Source: Saccharina japonica
Lineage: Eukaryota > Sar > Phaeophyceae > Laminariales > Laminariaceae
Reading direction: 5' to 3'
Assembly: GCA_008828725.1 (NCBI GenBank)
Contig: MEHQ01000339.1
Location: 194,373-258,372 of the forward strand
DNA: 64,000 bases
Part shown: piece after piece, positions 28,722 to 40,700 of the stretch
Layout: each line of letters opens with the position of its first letter
Position numbering within the stretch: the stretch's first letter is position 1
Notes under the pieces: generated by a model
Seen by the model: the letters and a program-made list of their open reading frames with translations, nothing else
Told to the model about the DNA's origin: nothing
Databases searched by the model: none
Translations under genes and position numbers: made by a program

Positions 28722-28930
28722 GTTTTGTGCTTGGCGCCTGAAGCCGACCCTCCGACTCGAACCCTAGCCAGTGGTCAGTGCTAGGATGCAGTGCTTGGTA
28801 AGACTCTAGGTTGTTTCGGCCAGGTTGGATGCTGTGCTTCTGAAAAACGTCTAGGTTAATTCGGCTCGCTCGCAATGCTGTGGCTTGGAAGGAATCTAAG
28901 TAGAATAAGTCGCTAATACGAACCTTAGCC
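28722..28930. repeat. Dispersed repeat, copy 2
   Basis: Sister of 25220-25480, with TGAAGCCGACCCTCCGACTC and two diverged GGATGC(A/T)GTGCTT-type subunits. It separates the two 12-base arrays. Confidence 0.6.
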
Positions 28931-28984
28931 AGCAGAGTGTGGAAATGGCTACCTTAGGAATATTCACTACAGTATCAGCAGGCG

Positions 28985-29360
28985 ACCGCTGTATTTGCCA
29001 CGATACTTGCCGCGACAATCGCCGCGACACTTGCCGTTAAACGTCGCCGCGACACTCGATGGCACTTGCTGTGGTGGTTGACGCGATGGTTGCCGGGGCG
29101 GTTGCCACGGACCATGCCGCAAACATTGCCGCGAGTATTGCCGCGGGTCTTCACGTGGGGCTTGGCGTGGGGCTTGGCGTGGGGCTCGCCGTGTGGCTTG
29201 CCGTAGCGTGCCATGGCAAGTACCACGGCAATATCCGTGGGCAGAACCGTGGCACGTGCTGCGGCGGCACCACCATGCCGTGGCACGTTTGGGCACAGTT
29301 CCGCGCCATGTCGCCGCGTGCCGCGACATGGCGCGACATCTACCGCGGAGAGTGCCACTT
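28985..29360. repeat. GC-rich 12-base-periodic array, copy 2 (partly inverted)
   Basis: Mostly the reverse-complement phase of the 28.3-kb array (TTGCCGCGACA), changing to GTGGGGCTTGGC units (29150-29200) and GCCGTGGCA motifs. The opposite polarity makes the two arrays an imperfect inverted pair. Confidence 0.65.
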
Positions 29361-30504
29361 AAAAGTCAAATAATTGTATAGCCATTATTTTCGGGAGACT
29401 CCTCGCTTCGCTCGTTGGCTAGCGGAAACATCCTCACTGCAAGCGGTAAGTCGCATTACGTATGGGCGGCGTAAATACCTCAAAATTTATCCGAGCGCAT
29501 AACACGCCATCATCATAAGTTTTTATTGACCCCTCACGGCGTTTTTGAAGAGTAATCCATTATTCACATCCTCGACACGCAGCGTGTCTGCTTGGTCACA
29601 GTTTAACGACTGCCAGCACCAATCTTTCCAGCTTACGACGGCAGTAGCTTCGAATATTCATATAGATAGGTTATTGAGCCATCAGTTTAGCGCGGCGCGC
29701 TCATCGGAGACCTTCGTGGACGCGGAGCTGGAGCACACCTTAGTAATGTATTCACAAAGTTTCTCAGCTTTGTTGGGCTTGTTCAGTTACCGGACGTTTG
29801 TTTTCACAAAGTTTCTGAGCTTTGTTGGGTGTGTTCCGCGACCGGACAAAGCTCAGTTCCGTGATTCAGTGGCCCAACACAGACTCGGGCAGGTGTTTTT
29901 TTTAATCGGCACCGCGACCGAGACTCGGGTCAATATTTTACCAACATTGTTGTTTGTAATATACACCCCAACACGGACTCGGGCGGGTTTGCTTGACTGC
30001 TTCCTTGTGTGTATGTTTGTGTTCAGCACCGCGATCAACGCCCGGCTTCGTCTGACTGCTTAGTGTTATTTTGCCGAAGAAACAGATTCTCCGCCTTTAG
30101 CGTCGAGCGGTAAAATAGTCATCGAGACCGCGGCACCCAACAACATTCAGGCAGTGATCAAGAACTGCCCGTTCTTCGCCGTTACGAACAAGGATACATT
30201 GTCTGTCCAGGATGTAACCGTCGGCAGGATGACCGACGGACGCACGACGTAAAACGCCCGAAGTCCGAAGTGGACACTATTCTCTTCCTTGATATAACCC
30301 AACACCAGAGTCCTTCCAACCTTCATCATGATGAATGATGTTTACCCAGCAGGTTTACCCCGCCTTACTGCGTAAGACCTATCACGCCACACAGCTTCGA
30401 TAACCTTTACCTTGAGTCATCTTCGACTACTTCTTGTTTTTTATTTTTTTCCCTCTCACAATTTTAATTTTTATCTCACACGTCCCGTGACCAAAATTTT
30501 TGTG
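29361..30504. other. Internally repeated sequence and a possible coding remnant
   Basis: 29760-30060 has diverged direct repeats (CACAAAGTTTCTCAGCTTTG / CACAAAGTTTCTGAGCTTTG; ACTCGGGCAGG / ACTCGGGCGGG), so the 172-codon frame there is doubtful. At 30068-30253 (+) an open frame reads SGKIVIETAAPNNIQAVIKN then CPFFAVTNKD and ends in TAA. Its composition is protein-like and it could be an exon remnant of unknown family. Confidence 0.3.
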
Positions 30505-30885
30505 TATTCGGCGCGAGTCGTCGAGGGAAGAAAGGGCTGAAACCTTCTCGCGATAAAAATTCAAGGCTTGTATATGCCGTATAGTGGGGAGTGAGGAGAA
30601 GAGCCTACTTAGTGACCCCAGATCGTAGTGACGCTTATACATAGAAGGAGCGAGAAAATCAGGACGAAAGTGACGCTTATACATAGAGGGAGCGAGAAAA
30701 TAAGGACGAATATAGGAAATGTGCGGTAAGAAGTTGATACCTGGTTGAAATTGAGAAGGATAAGTTAGAAAGCTGATCCTAAATTGAGTCGGCGTGACTT
30801 CTACTGTTCTGTTGTAGTGCACTGAGACTCGCCATGCCGAGCGAGTCGAGTCCGTGATTACACAAATGGGATGGAAAGAAATAAT
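30505..30885 (+). mobile_element. SINE-1, degraded copy
   Basis: The body signature GTCGAGGGAAGAAAGGGCTG, CCTTCTCGCGATAAAAATTC and GTGACCCCAGATC is clear. A 55-bp segment (TGACGCTTATACATAGA(A/G)GG) is tandemly duplicated at 30610-30710. The terminal AAATGGGATGGAAAG appears at 30864. Confidence 0.65.
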
Positions 30886-31559
30886 TAAATACTCGTAAAA
30901 AAACTCTCAAGGACAAGTTAATCACGACGGACACTGGTAGGTGGGGTAGAAATAAAGGAATTATATGCAGCCAATACACACACTACTGCCACCAGGCCAA
31001 GCTTTTGTGTCGCGCTCCTGATGGGGGGGGTGAGAGCGTTCAGTGCCAGACAGCATCAGTCAGTCGTTGTCTTGTCGGCTGCGAAACGACTCACGAGGCA
31101 GCAGGTGATTTTTTGTTCGTTTTTTTTTTGTGAAATCAACTCATAACCCTGCATCATCGTCAATGTTGCGAGACAGCAAAAACAAAAACGTCGCTACGAC
31201 GTAATATCGTATACCCTGGTATACAAGACAAAAGACTCGTATATACTACTTTCAACAAAAATTCGCTGGTTTTGCAGTTAGATCGTACATACCGGTAGGA
31301 TCTAGTTCCTGTACGATCTAGGGTATTGATAAGGGATAATATCATTTTCTGTTGCATGCGCCGTATAGTATGTATGCAATTGTTGCTGTTGTTGTTCTGA
31401 CAAGAACGCTTCATTTATTTGCCACAATGCGGTCCGTGGTGAGGGGACAGCACAGACAGGCTCCAATTACTTTGCAATGGAATATTACCGCAGTAGTTAC
31501 TTACGTAAATATATGCTGACGAAACGGAACAAAATTAATAGTTCGGGCAGGAAAATCAG
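30886..31559. other. No recognised feature
   Basis: Intergenic sequence with short T-rich and G-rich tracts. I see no gene or repeat family here. Confidence 0.4.
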
Positions 31560-32205
31560 TAATAGACGCGAGGTCGCCCCGAATAGGCGTTTTTCGGCAC
31601 CTAACTACGTATCTAAAATGGTCAGGATTGAAAAAAAAATCGGAGCCCTGTGATCGCTGGACGATTCTGCTTTTTTTTTTTGTTTTTTTTCCCCAAAAAC
31701 CAATCACTTGGTATTATAGACCCCCCGGGCACAAAGCAAGTTTTTTTTCTGTAATTTTCCAAAAACAAATTTCAGAGGAAAAAAAAAACTTTTTTTGTGC
31801 TACCGGTTTCGGTATGCCCCGCGGGAGACCGGCTCTACCGCGCGCCACCCGACCCCGATCGGCAACGCACCACCACCCCGGCCGCCCCACGCGTCGGCCC
31901 TCGGCGACCCCGGCGAGAGAACGGGCCCCGGTGCCGAACTCGGCCAGAGGGGATCGGGGGACGGCGGCCTCCCGGGGACGGCTCGCTCCGTCCCCTGGAA
32001 CGGGGCGGATCAGCGGGAGGGGAGGGGTTCCCAGCGTCTTCGGAGGGCTTTGCGGCCCGGGGTCAAAATGTCCACACTAATTGCAAGACTCGTAAATCGT
32101 CGAGCAATCACAGTACTCGTAGTGCTCCGATTATTTTTCCATTCTGACCAGTTTCGTTGGTTGGGTGTCGAAACAAAACTGTTCGGACACCCTCGATAGA
32201 CGTGC
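31560..32205. mobile_element. FB3 element, copy 2, carrying a GC-rich island
   Basis: The left end (GACGCGAGGTCGCC ... GGCACCTAACTACGTATC with AAAATGGTCAGG) mirrors the right end (CTGACCAGTTTCG ... GGGTGTCGAAAC). Shared internal marks are GTGATCGCTGGACGATT, CCAAAAACCAATCAC and T-rich tracts. It holds an uninterrupted FB3 end, supporting the empty-site reading at 15278-15783. A very GC-rich segment (31808-32067) occupies its interior. Confidence 0.7.
31808..32067. other. 260-bp high-GC island inside FB3
   Basis: By eye well over 70% GC, against roughly 45% around it, with abrupt edges next to T-rich FB3 sequence. It contains CGACCCCGATCGGCAACGC, CCCCGGCGAGAGAACGGGCC and GGGACGGCTCGCTCCGTCCC. 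It is open in two frames, but codon bias from GC alone explains that. Origin unknown: captured host, rDNA-spacer, bacterial or contaminant DNA are all possible. Confidence 0.5.
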
Positions 32206-32267
32206 TAAATTACTCGGCCCATACCACCACCACCCCGTAAATACACCCCCCCCCCCCCCCCGCCCCC

Positions 32268-32300
<33 letters not shown>

Positions 32301-32600
32301 AAAAAAGCGAAAAAAGCGAAAAAATGGCGATCTTTGGGCGAATGTACGCCTATAAAGCCTAAAAGATGTCCAATTACGACTACTTATCAAGAAAAAAAGG
32401 CCCCCAAAATGTTTTCTCGACCCCGGCGAGAAAAAAACGCGCAACAATTTTTTTAGCCTGCGGCGAAAATGTTGCGCGCCCAAAAACGCGTGTTGCGCTG
32501 CGCGCAACTAGCCTCGCGGCGACTGTTGCGCAAAACCGTTATTTTGGCCAAATGTTGCGCCAGCGCAACAGCGCAACACCTAATTAATGCCCTGGTACAG
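32206..32600. repeat. CCG microsatellite and hAT-like microrepeat element remnant
   Basis: 32247-32300 is a C-tract running into (CCG)n and then AAAAAGCG repeats. 32385-32590 repeats GCCTGCGGCGAAAA and GTTGCGC and ends AGCGCAACACCTAATTAATG then CCCTG. That end resembles the right end of the element at 1896-2538, so it is probably a family relative. Confidence 0.55.
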
Positions 32601-32837
32601 AGTACTGCTGTTTGCACAAAAGTGGTAAAAATATCCGGATGCATACGTACGTATTCGTATGTATATGATACTACGGTCTGTTATTGTCGTATACGTATGC
32701 ACGAGCTCCTATTACAACCCGTTATCAAGGATATTTATACGGGGGGCGGCTGCTCGCGTATATTGCATTGCTTCGCTCATTAGGAAGCACCTCCTCTTGG
32801 TGGGATCAAGGTCCGGGCGTAGAATCAACCTAGAACC

Positions 32838-32880
32838 CAACTCCCAACCCTAACCCTAACCCTAACCCCAACCCAAACAT
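32838..32880. repeat. Telomere-like CCCTAA repeats
   Basis: AACCCTAACCCTAACCCTAA with flanking variants CCCAACCC and CCCCAACCC. The flanks contain no obvious copy of the telomere-repeat MITE ends, so this third interstitial tract may be an old relic of the same element or an independent insertion. Confidence 0.75.
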
Positions 32881-33029
32881 GACCCAAAACGGACCAGAAA
32901 CGGGCGAGAAACGCGGCTGCGCTGCTTTTGTAACTACGAGTAGCGAGACAATCGCCAGGACTTTCCGGTCGCGGACCACATTTACTAACTTCAGACCACA
33001 CTCGGACAATTTCTAAGATAAACCATCTC

Positions 33030-33621
33030 TTAAGGGGCCCCTTCGGTCATGATGAAACACGAGTCTTCCATCGTTGAAAAATACTTACATATTTTTCGTT
33101 TTTTTTACAGCAGCAATACTATTTCTGGTATAATAACACCATATCAGTACTCCTTACGGAAAACGGCATAGCTCCAGTTCTAATGCTCAGTATTTCGCCC
33201 AAAGAGTAGTTGCAAAGAGCCTAGACCATGGTCAACATTTGTGTCTCGGGAGGCATATCGATCAGACGCCTTGGTCGTCACGAAAAGTGCCTCTAAAGAT
33301 GCACTTTTCGAAAAGTGCATCTTTAGAGGCACTTTTCGTGACGACCAAGGCGTCTGATCTTTAGAGGCACTTTTCGTGACGACCAAGGCGTCTGATCGAT
33401 ATGCCTCCTGAGACACAAATGTTGACCATGGTCTAGGCTCTTTGCAACTACTCTTTGGGCGAAATACTGAGCATAAGAACTGGAGCTGTGCCGTTTTCCG
33501 TAAGGAGTACTGATATGGTGTTAATATACCAGAAATAGTATTGCTGCTGTAAAAAAAACGAAAAATATTCATTTTTCAACGATGGAAGACTCGTGTTTCC
33601 TCATGACCGAAGGGGATCCTT
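33030..33621. mobile_element. FB1 foldback element, simple hairpin copy
   Basis: Two arms of about 280-300 bp, nearly perfect reverse complements, meet at 33297-33330 (GCACTTTTCGAAAAGTGC). From the outside in: TTAAGGGGCCCCTTCGGTCA, ACACGAGTCTTCCATCGTTG, GCAGCAATACTATTTCTGGT, ATATCAGTACTCCTTACGGA, CCTAGACCATGGTCAACATT, ATATCGATCAGACGCCTTGG. A 50-bp core segment is duplicated on the right arm. There is no coding capacity. This is the cleanest copy and defines the family. Confidence 0.9.
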
Positions 33622-34764
33622 GCTAACAGATTGTATAATCTACTCGTATGTACATAATATAGTATACGTATGATATGTATGAGTACGTAGTCGAAACATA
33701 CGTATATCTTGAAACGGTTTCTGAAATCCAGAAAGAAAAAAATATCTTGGATGTAAATCCCGACACATATTATATTAATATATGTCGTACGTACGTATGC
33801 GTTGTATTTCTCCCAGTCGCTTGAATATTTTGCCGAAACGCCTGCTCGCGCCCATACTTGATAACATATCCCCCCGAGTCCACAGGGGTCTGCAAAAATC
33901 TCAGCACTCCTCTCTTGCGATCGATCTGCGATTTGATGTGACCTCGATTTGATTAGTTGATGGGTTTAATTTTTGCCTCATTTATTTGTTAAAATGTTAT
34001 GTTTGTCCAAGTTTGTCTCTCCTCGAGTGCAGCCAGTGCAGCCGCCCTCGAATTAAATCGCAACCCGTCATGCGACGTATGCGCCTATCTGGGGCATACA
34101 ATACGTACACTGTTGTCTTTGTGCGTCAGTTATAATGCGCATCTGACCTATTTTTGTATTATAATTGCGTACCCAGGTATTTGATTTGACCACTATTAAT
34201 ACATACTTATATATATACGTCTTTTTCGCTGAGTTATTCTCGATTTATCCCGCTCTATTTTTGGAGCCCGTCCAGAGCTTTACCGCTTTTTTACTATTAA
34301 TACCACTTACGAGTACCACGCACGATTTTGGACAGGTTTACACAGCAACAACAACAACAACTCCGTATCGGGGATCGTACACATGTGATGGATATACTGC
34401 GTCTACGTATGATACGTATTTGATACGAATAATATTTTGATATTTTAGACCATTTTTGGAGCTTTGGAAAGTGGTCCTCCAGCCGACCAAGTTTGAAACC
34501 CAGTGGATATTACCAACGAAAGGCGTGACCGGCTTTATTTCCTGTCTCATCGAGCGACGACCCGGCACGTCAACGACTTCGGTCGACCATTTCCCCTTTA
34601 ACCCGATCCTCCCCCCCCTATAATCCTTGTGTTCCTCCCCCACCCGATCTACACAGCACACAAGAACACTCCTCCTATTCAACACCCTCTCCACTCGTCA
34701 AGCCATCCTCCCCGGCTCCCCCACTTTATAGTAGTAGTAGCAGCACAACACAGTCATCGTCAGC
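33622..34764. promoter_or_regulatory. Upstream region of gene A
   Basis: About 1.1 kb between the FB1 hairpin and the gene A ATG. No gene recognised. The last 250 bp are rich in C and CT tracts (TCCTCCCCCCCTATAATCC, CCCTCTCCACTCGTC) and end CAGTCATCGTCAGCATGG. The gene B upstream is similarly C-rich and ends ATATCTCAGCATCATGG. The pyrimidine-rich leader is the likely promoter/5' UTR, but no TATA box or start site can be fixed. Confidence 0.35.
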
Positions 34765-37700
34765 ATGGTTCGCACTTTGTCCATGGGATCGGCCCTGCTG
34801 ATAGCGGCTTCCTCGCTCACCCTCTCCAACGCCCACCTTGAATACACGGTGAGTTAGTGGAGCCATATATCATACCAATACGTAGAGTCAGTATCTCACA
34901 CAGACAAGCCGCCGCCGCAGCAGCAGCAGCAGCAGCAGTCACTCGTCGTCCAGTCCGTCGAGTGCAACCAGCCAGCTGAAACAACCCCCCAATTTTTTAA
35001 ATACATATCATATGGTGTCGTGTTACCTTTGCTTTTCTCGCGGAGAGCATTGCCACAGCAAGCAGCAGGACAGACGTTGTGCCTTGTTATCCGAGCTCTC
35101 ATTTGCTGCTGTAGCACTGCCACAGCAGCGGCAATTAATTTTGGGCGTGGTGGCTTTTAAACTATGTTATGAGCTCTTCGAGCTCAAGGTGGAGCTCAAA
35201 AGCATATCATACGCCTGATCATACGTGTAACATGGCTTCCGGATAAGTTTGCTCTCTCAACCCGATAGATACTTCAATGCGCGACGCATATACGACGTGC
35301 TTGTATTATTTCAGACTGTTTAAGTTTAATTTTAATTTTAGTTTTAATTTAATTTTAATTATTTCTCCCCCCACAAATAGACACATACTTCCTGAATTCT
35401 ACAGCCTCAGATTGTGTCCCCCTCATACGGGATGTACATCCTGCATGAGGACATATAAAATCCGTAAGTACGCGCGATCGAAGTATTACACTCAGCTAGC
35501 AAACATGAGCTTCGACGAAATCCTCGAGCTCACAGCTGTTGTTTTTTAATTTTTAATATATAAATAGGTAAGACACACGATATTGTGATGTACTCATTCT
35601 ACTGCTGCTGCTGTATGATACAGAGTGCTGCCTAACCCAGTAGGCACGCGTTGCTGCGTGTGCTCTGTGATCATGCCGATTCAACCGATTAATGTTCATA
35701 CGACTCGTAGATGCCGAATCTCTGAAATCCTCAACAAATATTTAAAAAAATAAAAAACAACAGCTGTGAGCTCGAGGATTTCGTCGAAGCTCATCTTTGC
35801 TAGCTGAGTGTAATACTTCGATCGCGCGTACTTACGGATTTTATATGTCCTCATGTAGGATGTACATCCCGTATGAGGGGGACACAATCTGAGGCTGTAG
35901 AATTCAGGAAGTGTGTGTCTATTTGTGGGGGGAGAAATCATTTAAATTAAATTAGAATAAAAAATAAACAGTCTGAAATAAACATATCAGGTATATACCA
36001 GGGGCGCCCAGAAAAAAAGAGAAAACGACACACCACAACCCCAGAGGTCGGAATAAAAAACCGTTGCAACCGTTGTGATCACATGATGAAATAAGAAAAT
36101 GGTGAAAACAAATATCTTATTTTCATTTTTTCACTTGGTTTTAGTATCACCCCCCCCCCCTAACGAACAAAAAATTCTGTGAGACGTCGGAAAAAAAAAA
36201 AAAACTCGACCACCCTCGGGTATACTATAATGGTTTATATGGTAGACCCTATAGGCATCAAGTATTCAAGACCTGCCGGTGTCGAACAGCAACCGGGGGC
36301 TATATATAACCTACTACACACATTAGTATAACCCTATATAGTTTTACCTATTTTTACTAAAAGAACATTTGGTTCCTATACTACGCAAAAAACCTACCAG
36401 AGTAGATGTTTCTTACTACTGTACCTGGTAGTACGGTGGGCCATAGTAAATAGGGCCTACGGCATACACAAAAACCTACCAGTACACATGTACCTATTTT
36501 GACTATTAATATTAAATAAAATATTTGGTCCTATTTATTATGGTCCCCCGAAATAACATTTGGTCCTAATTCTTATGGCACAGCATTTGGTCCTAATTCT
36601 TATGGTCCCCCGTAATCGTAACCTTNGAGCTGCTTGTATCTCTCTAGGATGAAGAATCGGCACAGCACAGACACTGGGTGTGCCAGATGCCGACGGGTAG
36701 AAAGAACGGTGTAATGGGAGGAACACACCTATATATACGTCGTACAGCAGTACTGGACACCTAATAAGAAACAGGCTAACGAGAAAGCCAGGCTGGTGTG
36801 TACAGGAAAATAGGAAATTTGAGAGTCGTTATCTTGAAATTAGTGTAGAAAGCACCCTCTCTCAAACAAGAACTTCAGCCTAGGCCATATTTTCTGATTT
36901 TTATTAGGTTTCCTGTACTAACTGTAGTGCGTTCGAGATTGGAGGTCCCTTACATGCGGTACCAAGGTCCCTTATCAGAGTTGGTACCAGTCCCTTACAA
37001 GCAATAGTGGGGGGGGGGAACGGTGCACAGCAATTTGAGCGTCCCTTCTATCGAAGTATGGCATCACACACATACAGCTTGCACAGATGAGATTCGACCA
37101 AATCCTCGATCTCGCTGTTGTTGTTTTTTCCATCAATAATACTGGTACCCTGGTACTAGTGCAGGACATCTATTGACCAATAAGAAACAGGAAAGCTGGT
37201 CCGGGCTGGATTTCTTATTTGAGAAGGGGGGCGTTCTACGCTAACTTCAGTGCAATGACTCCCGTTGTTTCTTATTTTCCTGGGCATATCAACCTGCGTT
37301 TTCTTATTGCTCGGTTTCTTGATAGACGTCCTGTACTGCTGTACCATATATACCGGTATAGTCTATACCTGGTATTTTTTGTGTGGCGCTCGCCGCTGGG
37401 CACGGTTTCTGCTCCTATTGCAGTTCAACATTCAACACAGCCTACCCAACTCGACTACAGCAGTACGACGTATATACGACGTAAAAAACAGAGTAGTGGG
37501 GGCTATATGCGGTATAATACACCGAGATTTTGACCGCCTTATATCGGGTGGCCGCCTTATTCGTTCTATCATGTGAGCGCAAGTGTCCGGTCATGACGGC
37601 CGATTTTGACCACTTTCTATCAAGCGGCTGCCTGATGCATGCTGTCTTATACAGGCCCCACCACTACTGTACGTACACCAAAACAATATTCCCAAACGAA

Positions 37701-40700
37701 ATCGAACCCCCAAAAACGTGCGTTCCAAGGGGAAAACAGGGCCTATTTGGGTGGGTGGGAGGACTTTGGGGACTGACCGCAGTTTATCAAGTGACCGTAC
37801 GTACCGCAAATGGGCAAACCCGCTGACGTGGCGGCATCTGACGGCTAAATCCGGGGACACGAACGAAACGTCCCCTTTTCTCCGAAAAGTTTCCCAATAA
37901 AATTGCCGACTAGGGCGTCTCCCGGTTTTACTGCGAAGGCCTGGGGCCCTCGGTCGCGATCTCGTTCAGCATCCCCATCTACCGTATGTTGATGTAACTA
38001 TTCATTAGAGATGTGAGCTGGGTGACTAAAATTCCCCAGCTATGTATATACGTATATAGGTATCAGTTGTTTTAGGAGTTATACGTAGCCAGTTGCAACG
38101 CGGTGCCGACTATCCGACAATGTGTGGGTTTCCTTGTTTTATGGAAGGCTTATTTGCTAGTATGGGGTGCGCACCGCGTCTTCCTGTGAGACCACTCGCT
38201 CAGAGAGGGAGCGATGTCTAAGAGAGGTTCCGGTGCCAAAGACCGTCGGCATATATTTCTGGTATGCAAATTAAGCCAAATATCGCCAGCCGACTAGTCG
38301 ACTAAAGTCGGCTAGTTAGCTGACGTTAACTAGCCGGGGAGTCCCGTCAAATCATAATAGTCCTACGGTAGACGTAACAGTAGTTTTTTTTACTCTAGTT
38401 AGCCCATAGATCCCCCCATCTAGGCTTTTCCCATGCGTGGGGAAGGCAGACAGCATGTTTATTTTAAAAAAAAACAGCGTATGAGATCGATGATTTCGTT
38501 GAAACTCACATTTTCAAGCTGTGTGTGATTCTTCGATCGTACACATAGGCCCACTAAATAATAATAAACAACCTATTGATGGAGTAACAAGAAATAACCC
38601 AGTAAACGGTCAGGGTCACTTTTTGGGGGACGCTAATATTTTTTCACTACGGCCCTTCCTGTTGATGGTGTTGCATATCGTCTCGGACGTTTTGATGTAT
38701 CGAAGTATCGGAGTTCGAAATGTCGTACTATCGAAGTCCGATATATCGTAATGTCGAAGTTCGATATACCTGGTATCGTATACGATATCCAACGTATTTT
38801 GTCCTTCATCCCGTGGCACCCTCGTTTTTTTTTCGTATCCTGATCCTGAGCGATTTCGATTTTTTTCGACGCATATAATAAAGAATAAAAAAATAAAAAT
38901 ACCCCGCCACGGATGCGTTAAAACCTCGCGAACACCTCCGGTATCGATTTGATTTTTCGTTGATCGATATCGTATCGTGTCGAACTCGATTCGATATCCG
39001 ATATCCATCACTATACTGATATATGCCCCGCCACGGATGTGGTAAACCTCGCGAACACCTCCGGTATCGATCTGATTTTTCGTTGATCGATATCGTATCG
39101 TGTCGAACTCGATTCGATATCCGATATCCATCACTATACTGATATATGCCCCGCCACGGATGTGGTAAACCTCGCGAACACCTCCGGTATCGATCTGACT
39201 TTTCGTTGATCGATATCGTATCGTGTCGAACTAGATTCGATAGCCGATATCCATCACTAGCCTGGAAATTCGGATCACATCTGACTTGCATGGCGACAGC
39301 AATGAACGCCAAAATAACTGTTCAACGATGCCCAAAATATGTTTGGAGTCAGGAGAAATGCCAAGCAAAGAAAAACAAGGTATTTCAAAAGGGTGTCGTA
39401 AGGCCGAGCGAGCATTCCACACTTAAAACCTACATACAGCAGCAGTTTTATTTTCTTGTGTCGGCCAACAAGGCATGTCAAGGCAAAAGCGCTGTCTTTG
39501 TCAGGGGGTGAAAAAAAGGTGCCGCCACTCCTGGCGTCTTTGACGATGACAGCATCACGGGGGGCAATATTAATATAGTCAATACCACCTACGGCATACA
39601 CAAAACCTACCAGGTATACATATTTACCTGTTCTTACTATTACTAGCAATATTTGGTCCCATTCGTGTTTTCTCAGTAGAAGTTTTGCTTGCTTACCTTG
39701 AAAAGTCCCGGTGTTCGGAACACGGTGGTGATCGCCGTCCCGCGGCCCAGAAAGGACCCGTCCATCTCCCATCTGATATGATCGCCCGTCGGTAGAGGCC
39801 GTCGGTAGACGCCGTCGGTAGGAGGCACACATACACATAACCATCAGATGCAATATACCGCACACGGCACTTTAACCCCTTCGAGCCTTCCGAGACAGCA
39901 AAAACAACTGAACATCAATACGGCTTAGTTGAGGGGGCTCGTTTCGTGCCTCAAATCGGTTTTTTATGCGTCTTCGTTTTCTACTATTAATATGGCTGTT
40001 TCTCAAGGAAGTTCGATTTGTTTCAGTTCGATTTGTTTTCTTTCGGCCATTTGTTGATGTTTTGGACCCGGAACGCCGTCGAAAGGGTCGTGCGCTTCTC
40101 GGAATGCATTCTTCTACCATCCCACAGGTACCCCACGAAAAAATCCGCTTCTCCATCGAAGCAGTTTGAAATATCCAGCTTTTTCACAAATCGAACAATC
40201 GACATCAAATACAATTTGAAGGTACTTTCCAGTCAGAAATTACGGAAATTTTGTATAGTTTGTGCTTCTGGAATGTTATTTGTTGGATATTATTCGAAAT
40301 GCCACATAACATACCTCAAGAACTTGAAAATGCTTCGATGGAGAAGCGGATTTTTGCGTTGGATACCTCTGAGATGTTGGGCGCACTCATCCCGAGAAGC
40401 GCACGGCCGATTTGCCCGCGTTTCCGGTCAAAAACATCAATAATGGGCTGAAAAAAACAAATCGAACTGAAACAAATCGAACTTCCTTAAGAAACAGCAT
40501 AAAGTACGCTCGATCGAGGTATCACACCCAGCTACGAGCAAATATGAAATATGAGTTTCGATAAAATCCTCGATCTCTCACAGCTGTTTTTTTCTTTTGT
40601 TTTTTCAATATATCCCGTGTGTTCCCCTGTCATCAGATCCGCGTGAGGAACCTGACGTACCAGCAGCCTTTCTCTCCGGTCCTCTTCGTCGCCCACACCA

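Noticed and set aside
29545-30063. 172-codon plus-strand ORF
   Set aside because: Built on diverged direct repeats and lacks a recognisable domain.
39275-39865. 196-codon minus-strand ORF
   Set aside because: Crosses a dispersed P-type repeat and has no domain or splice context.
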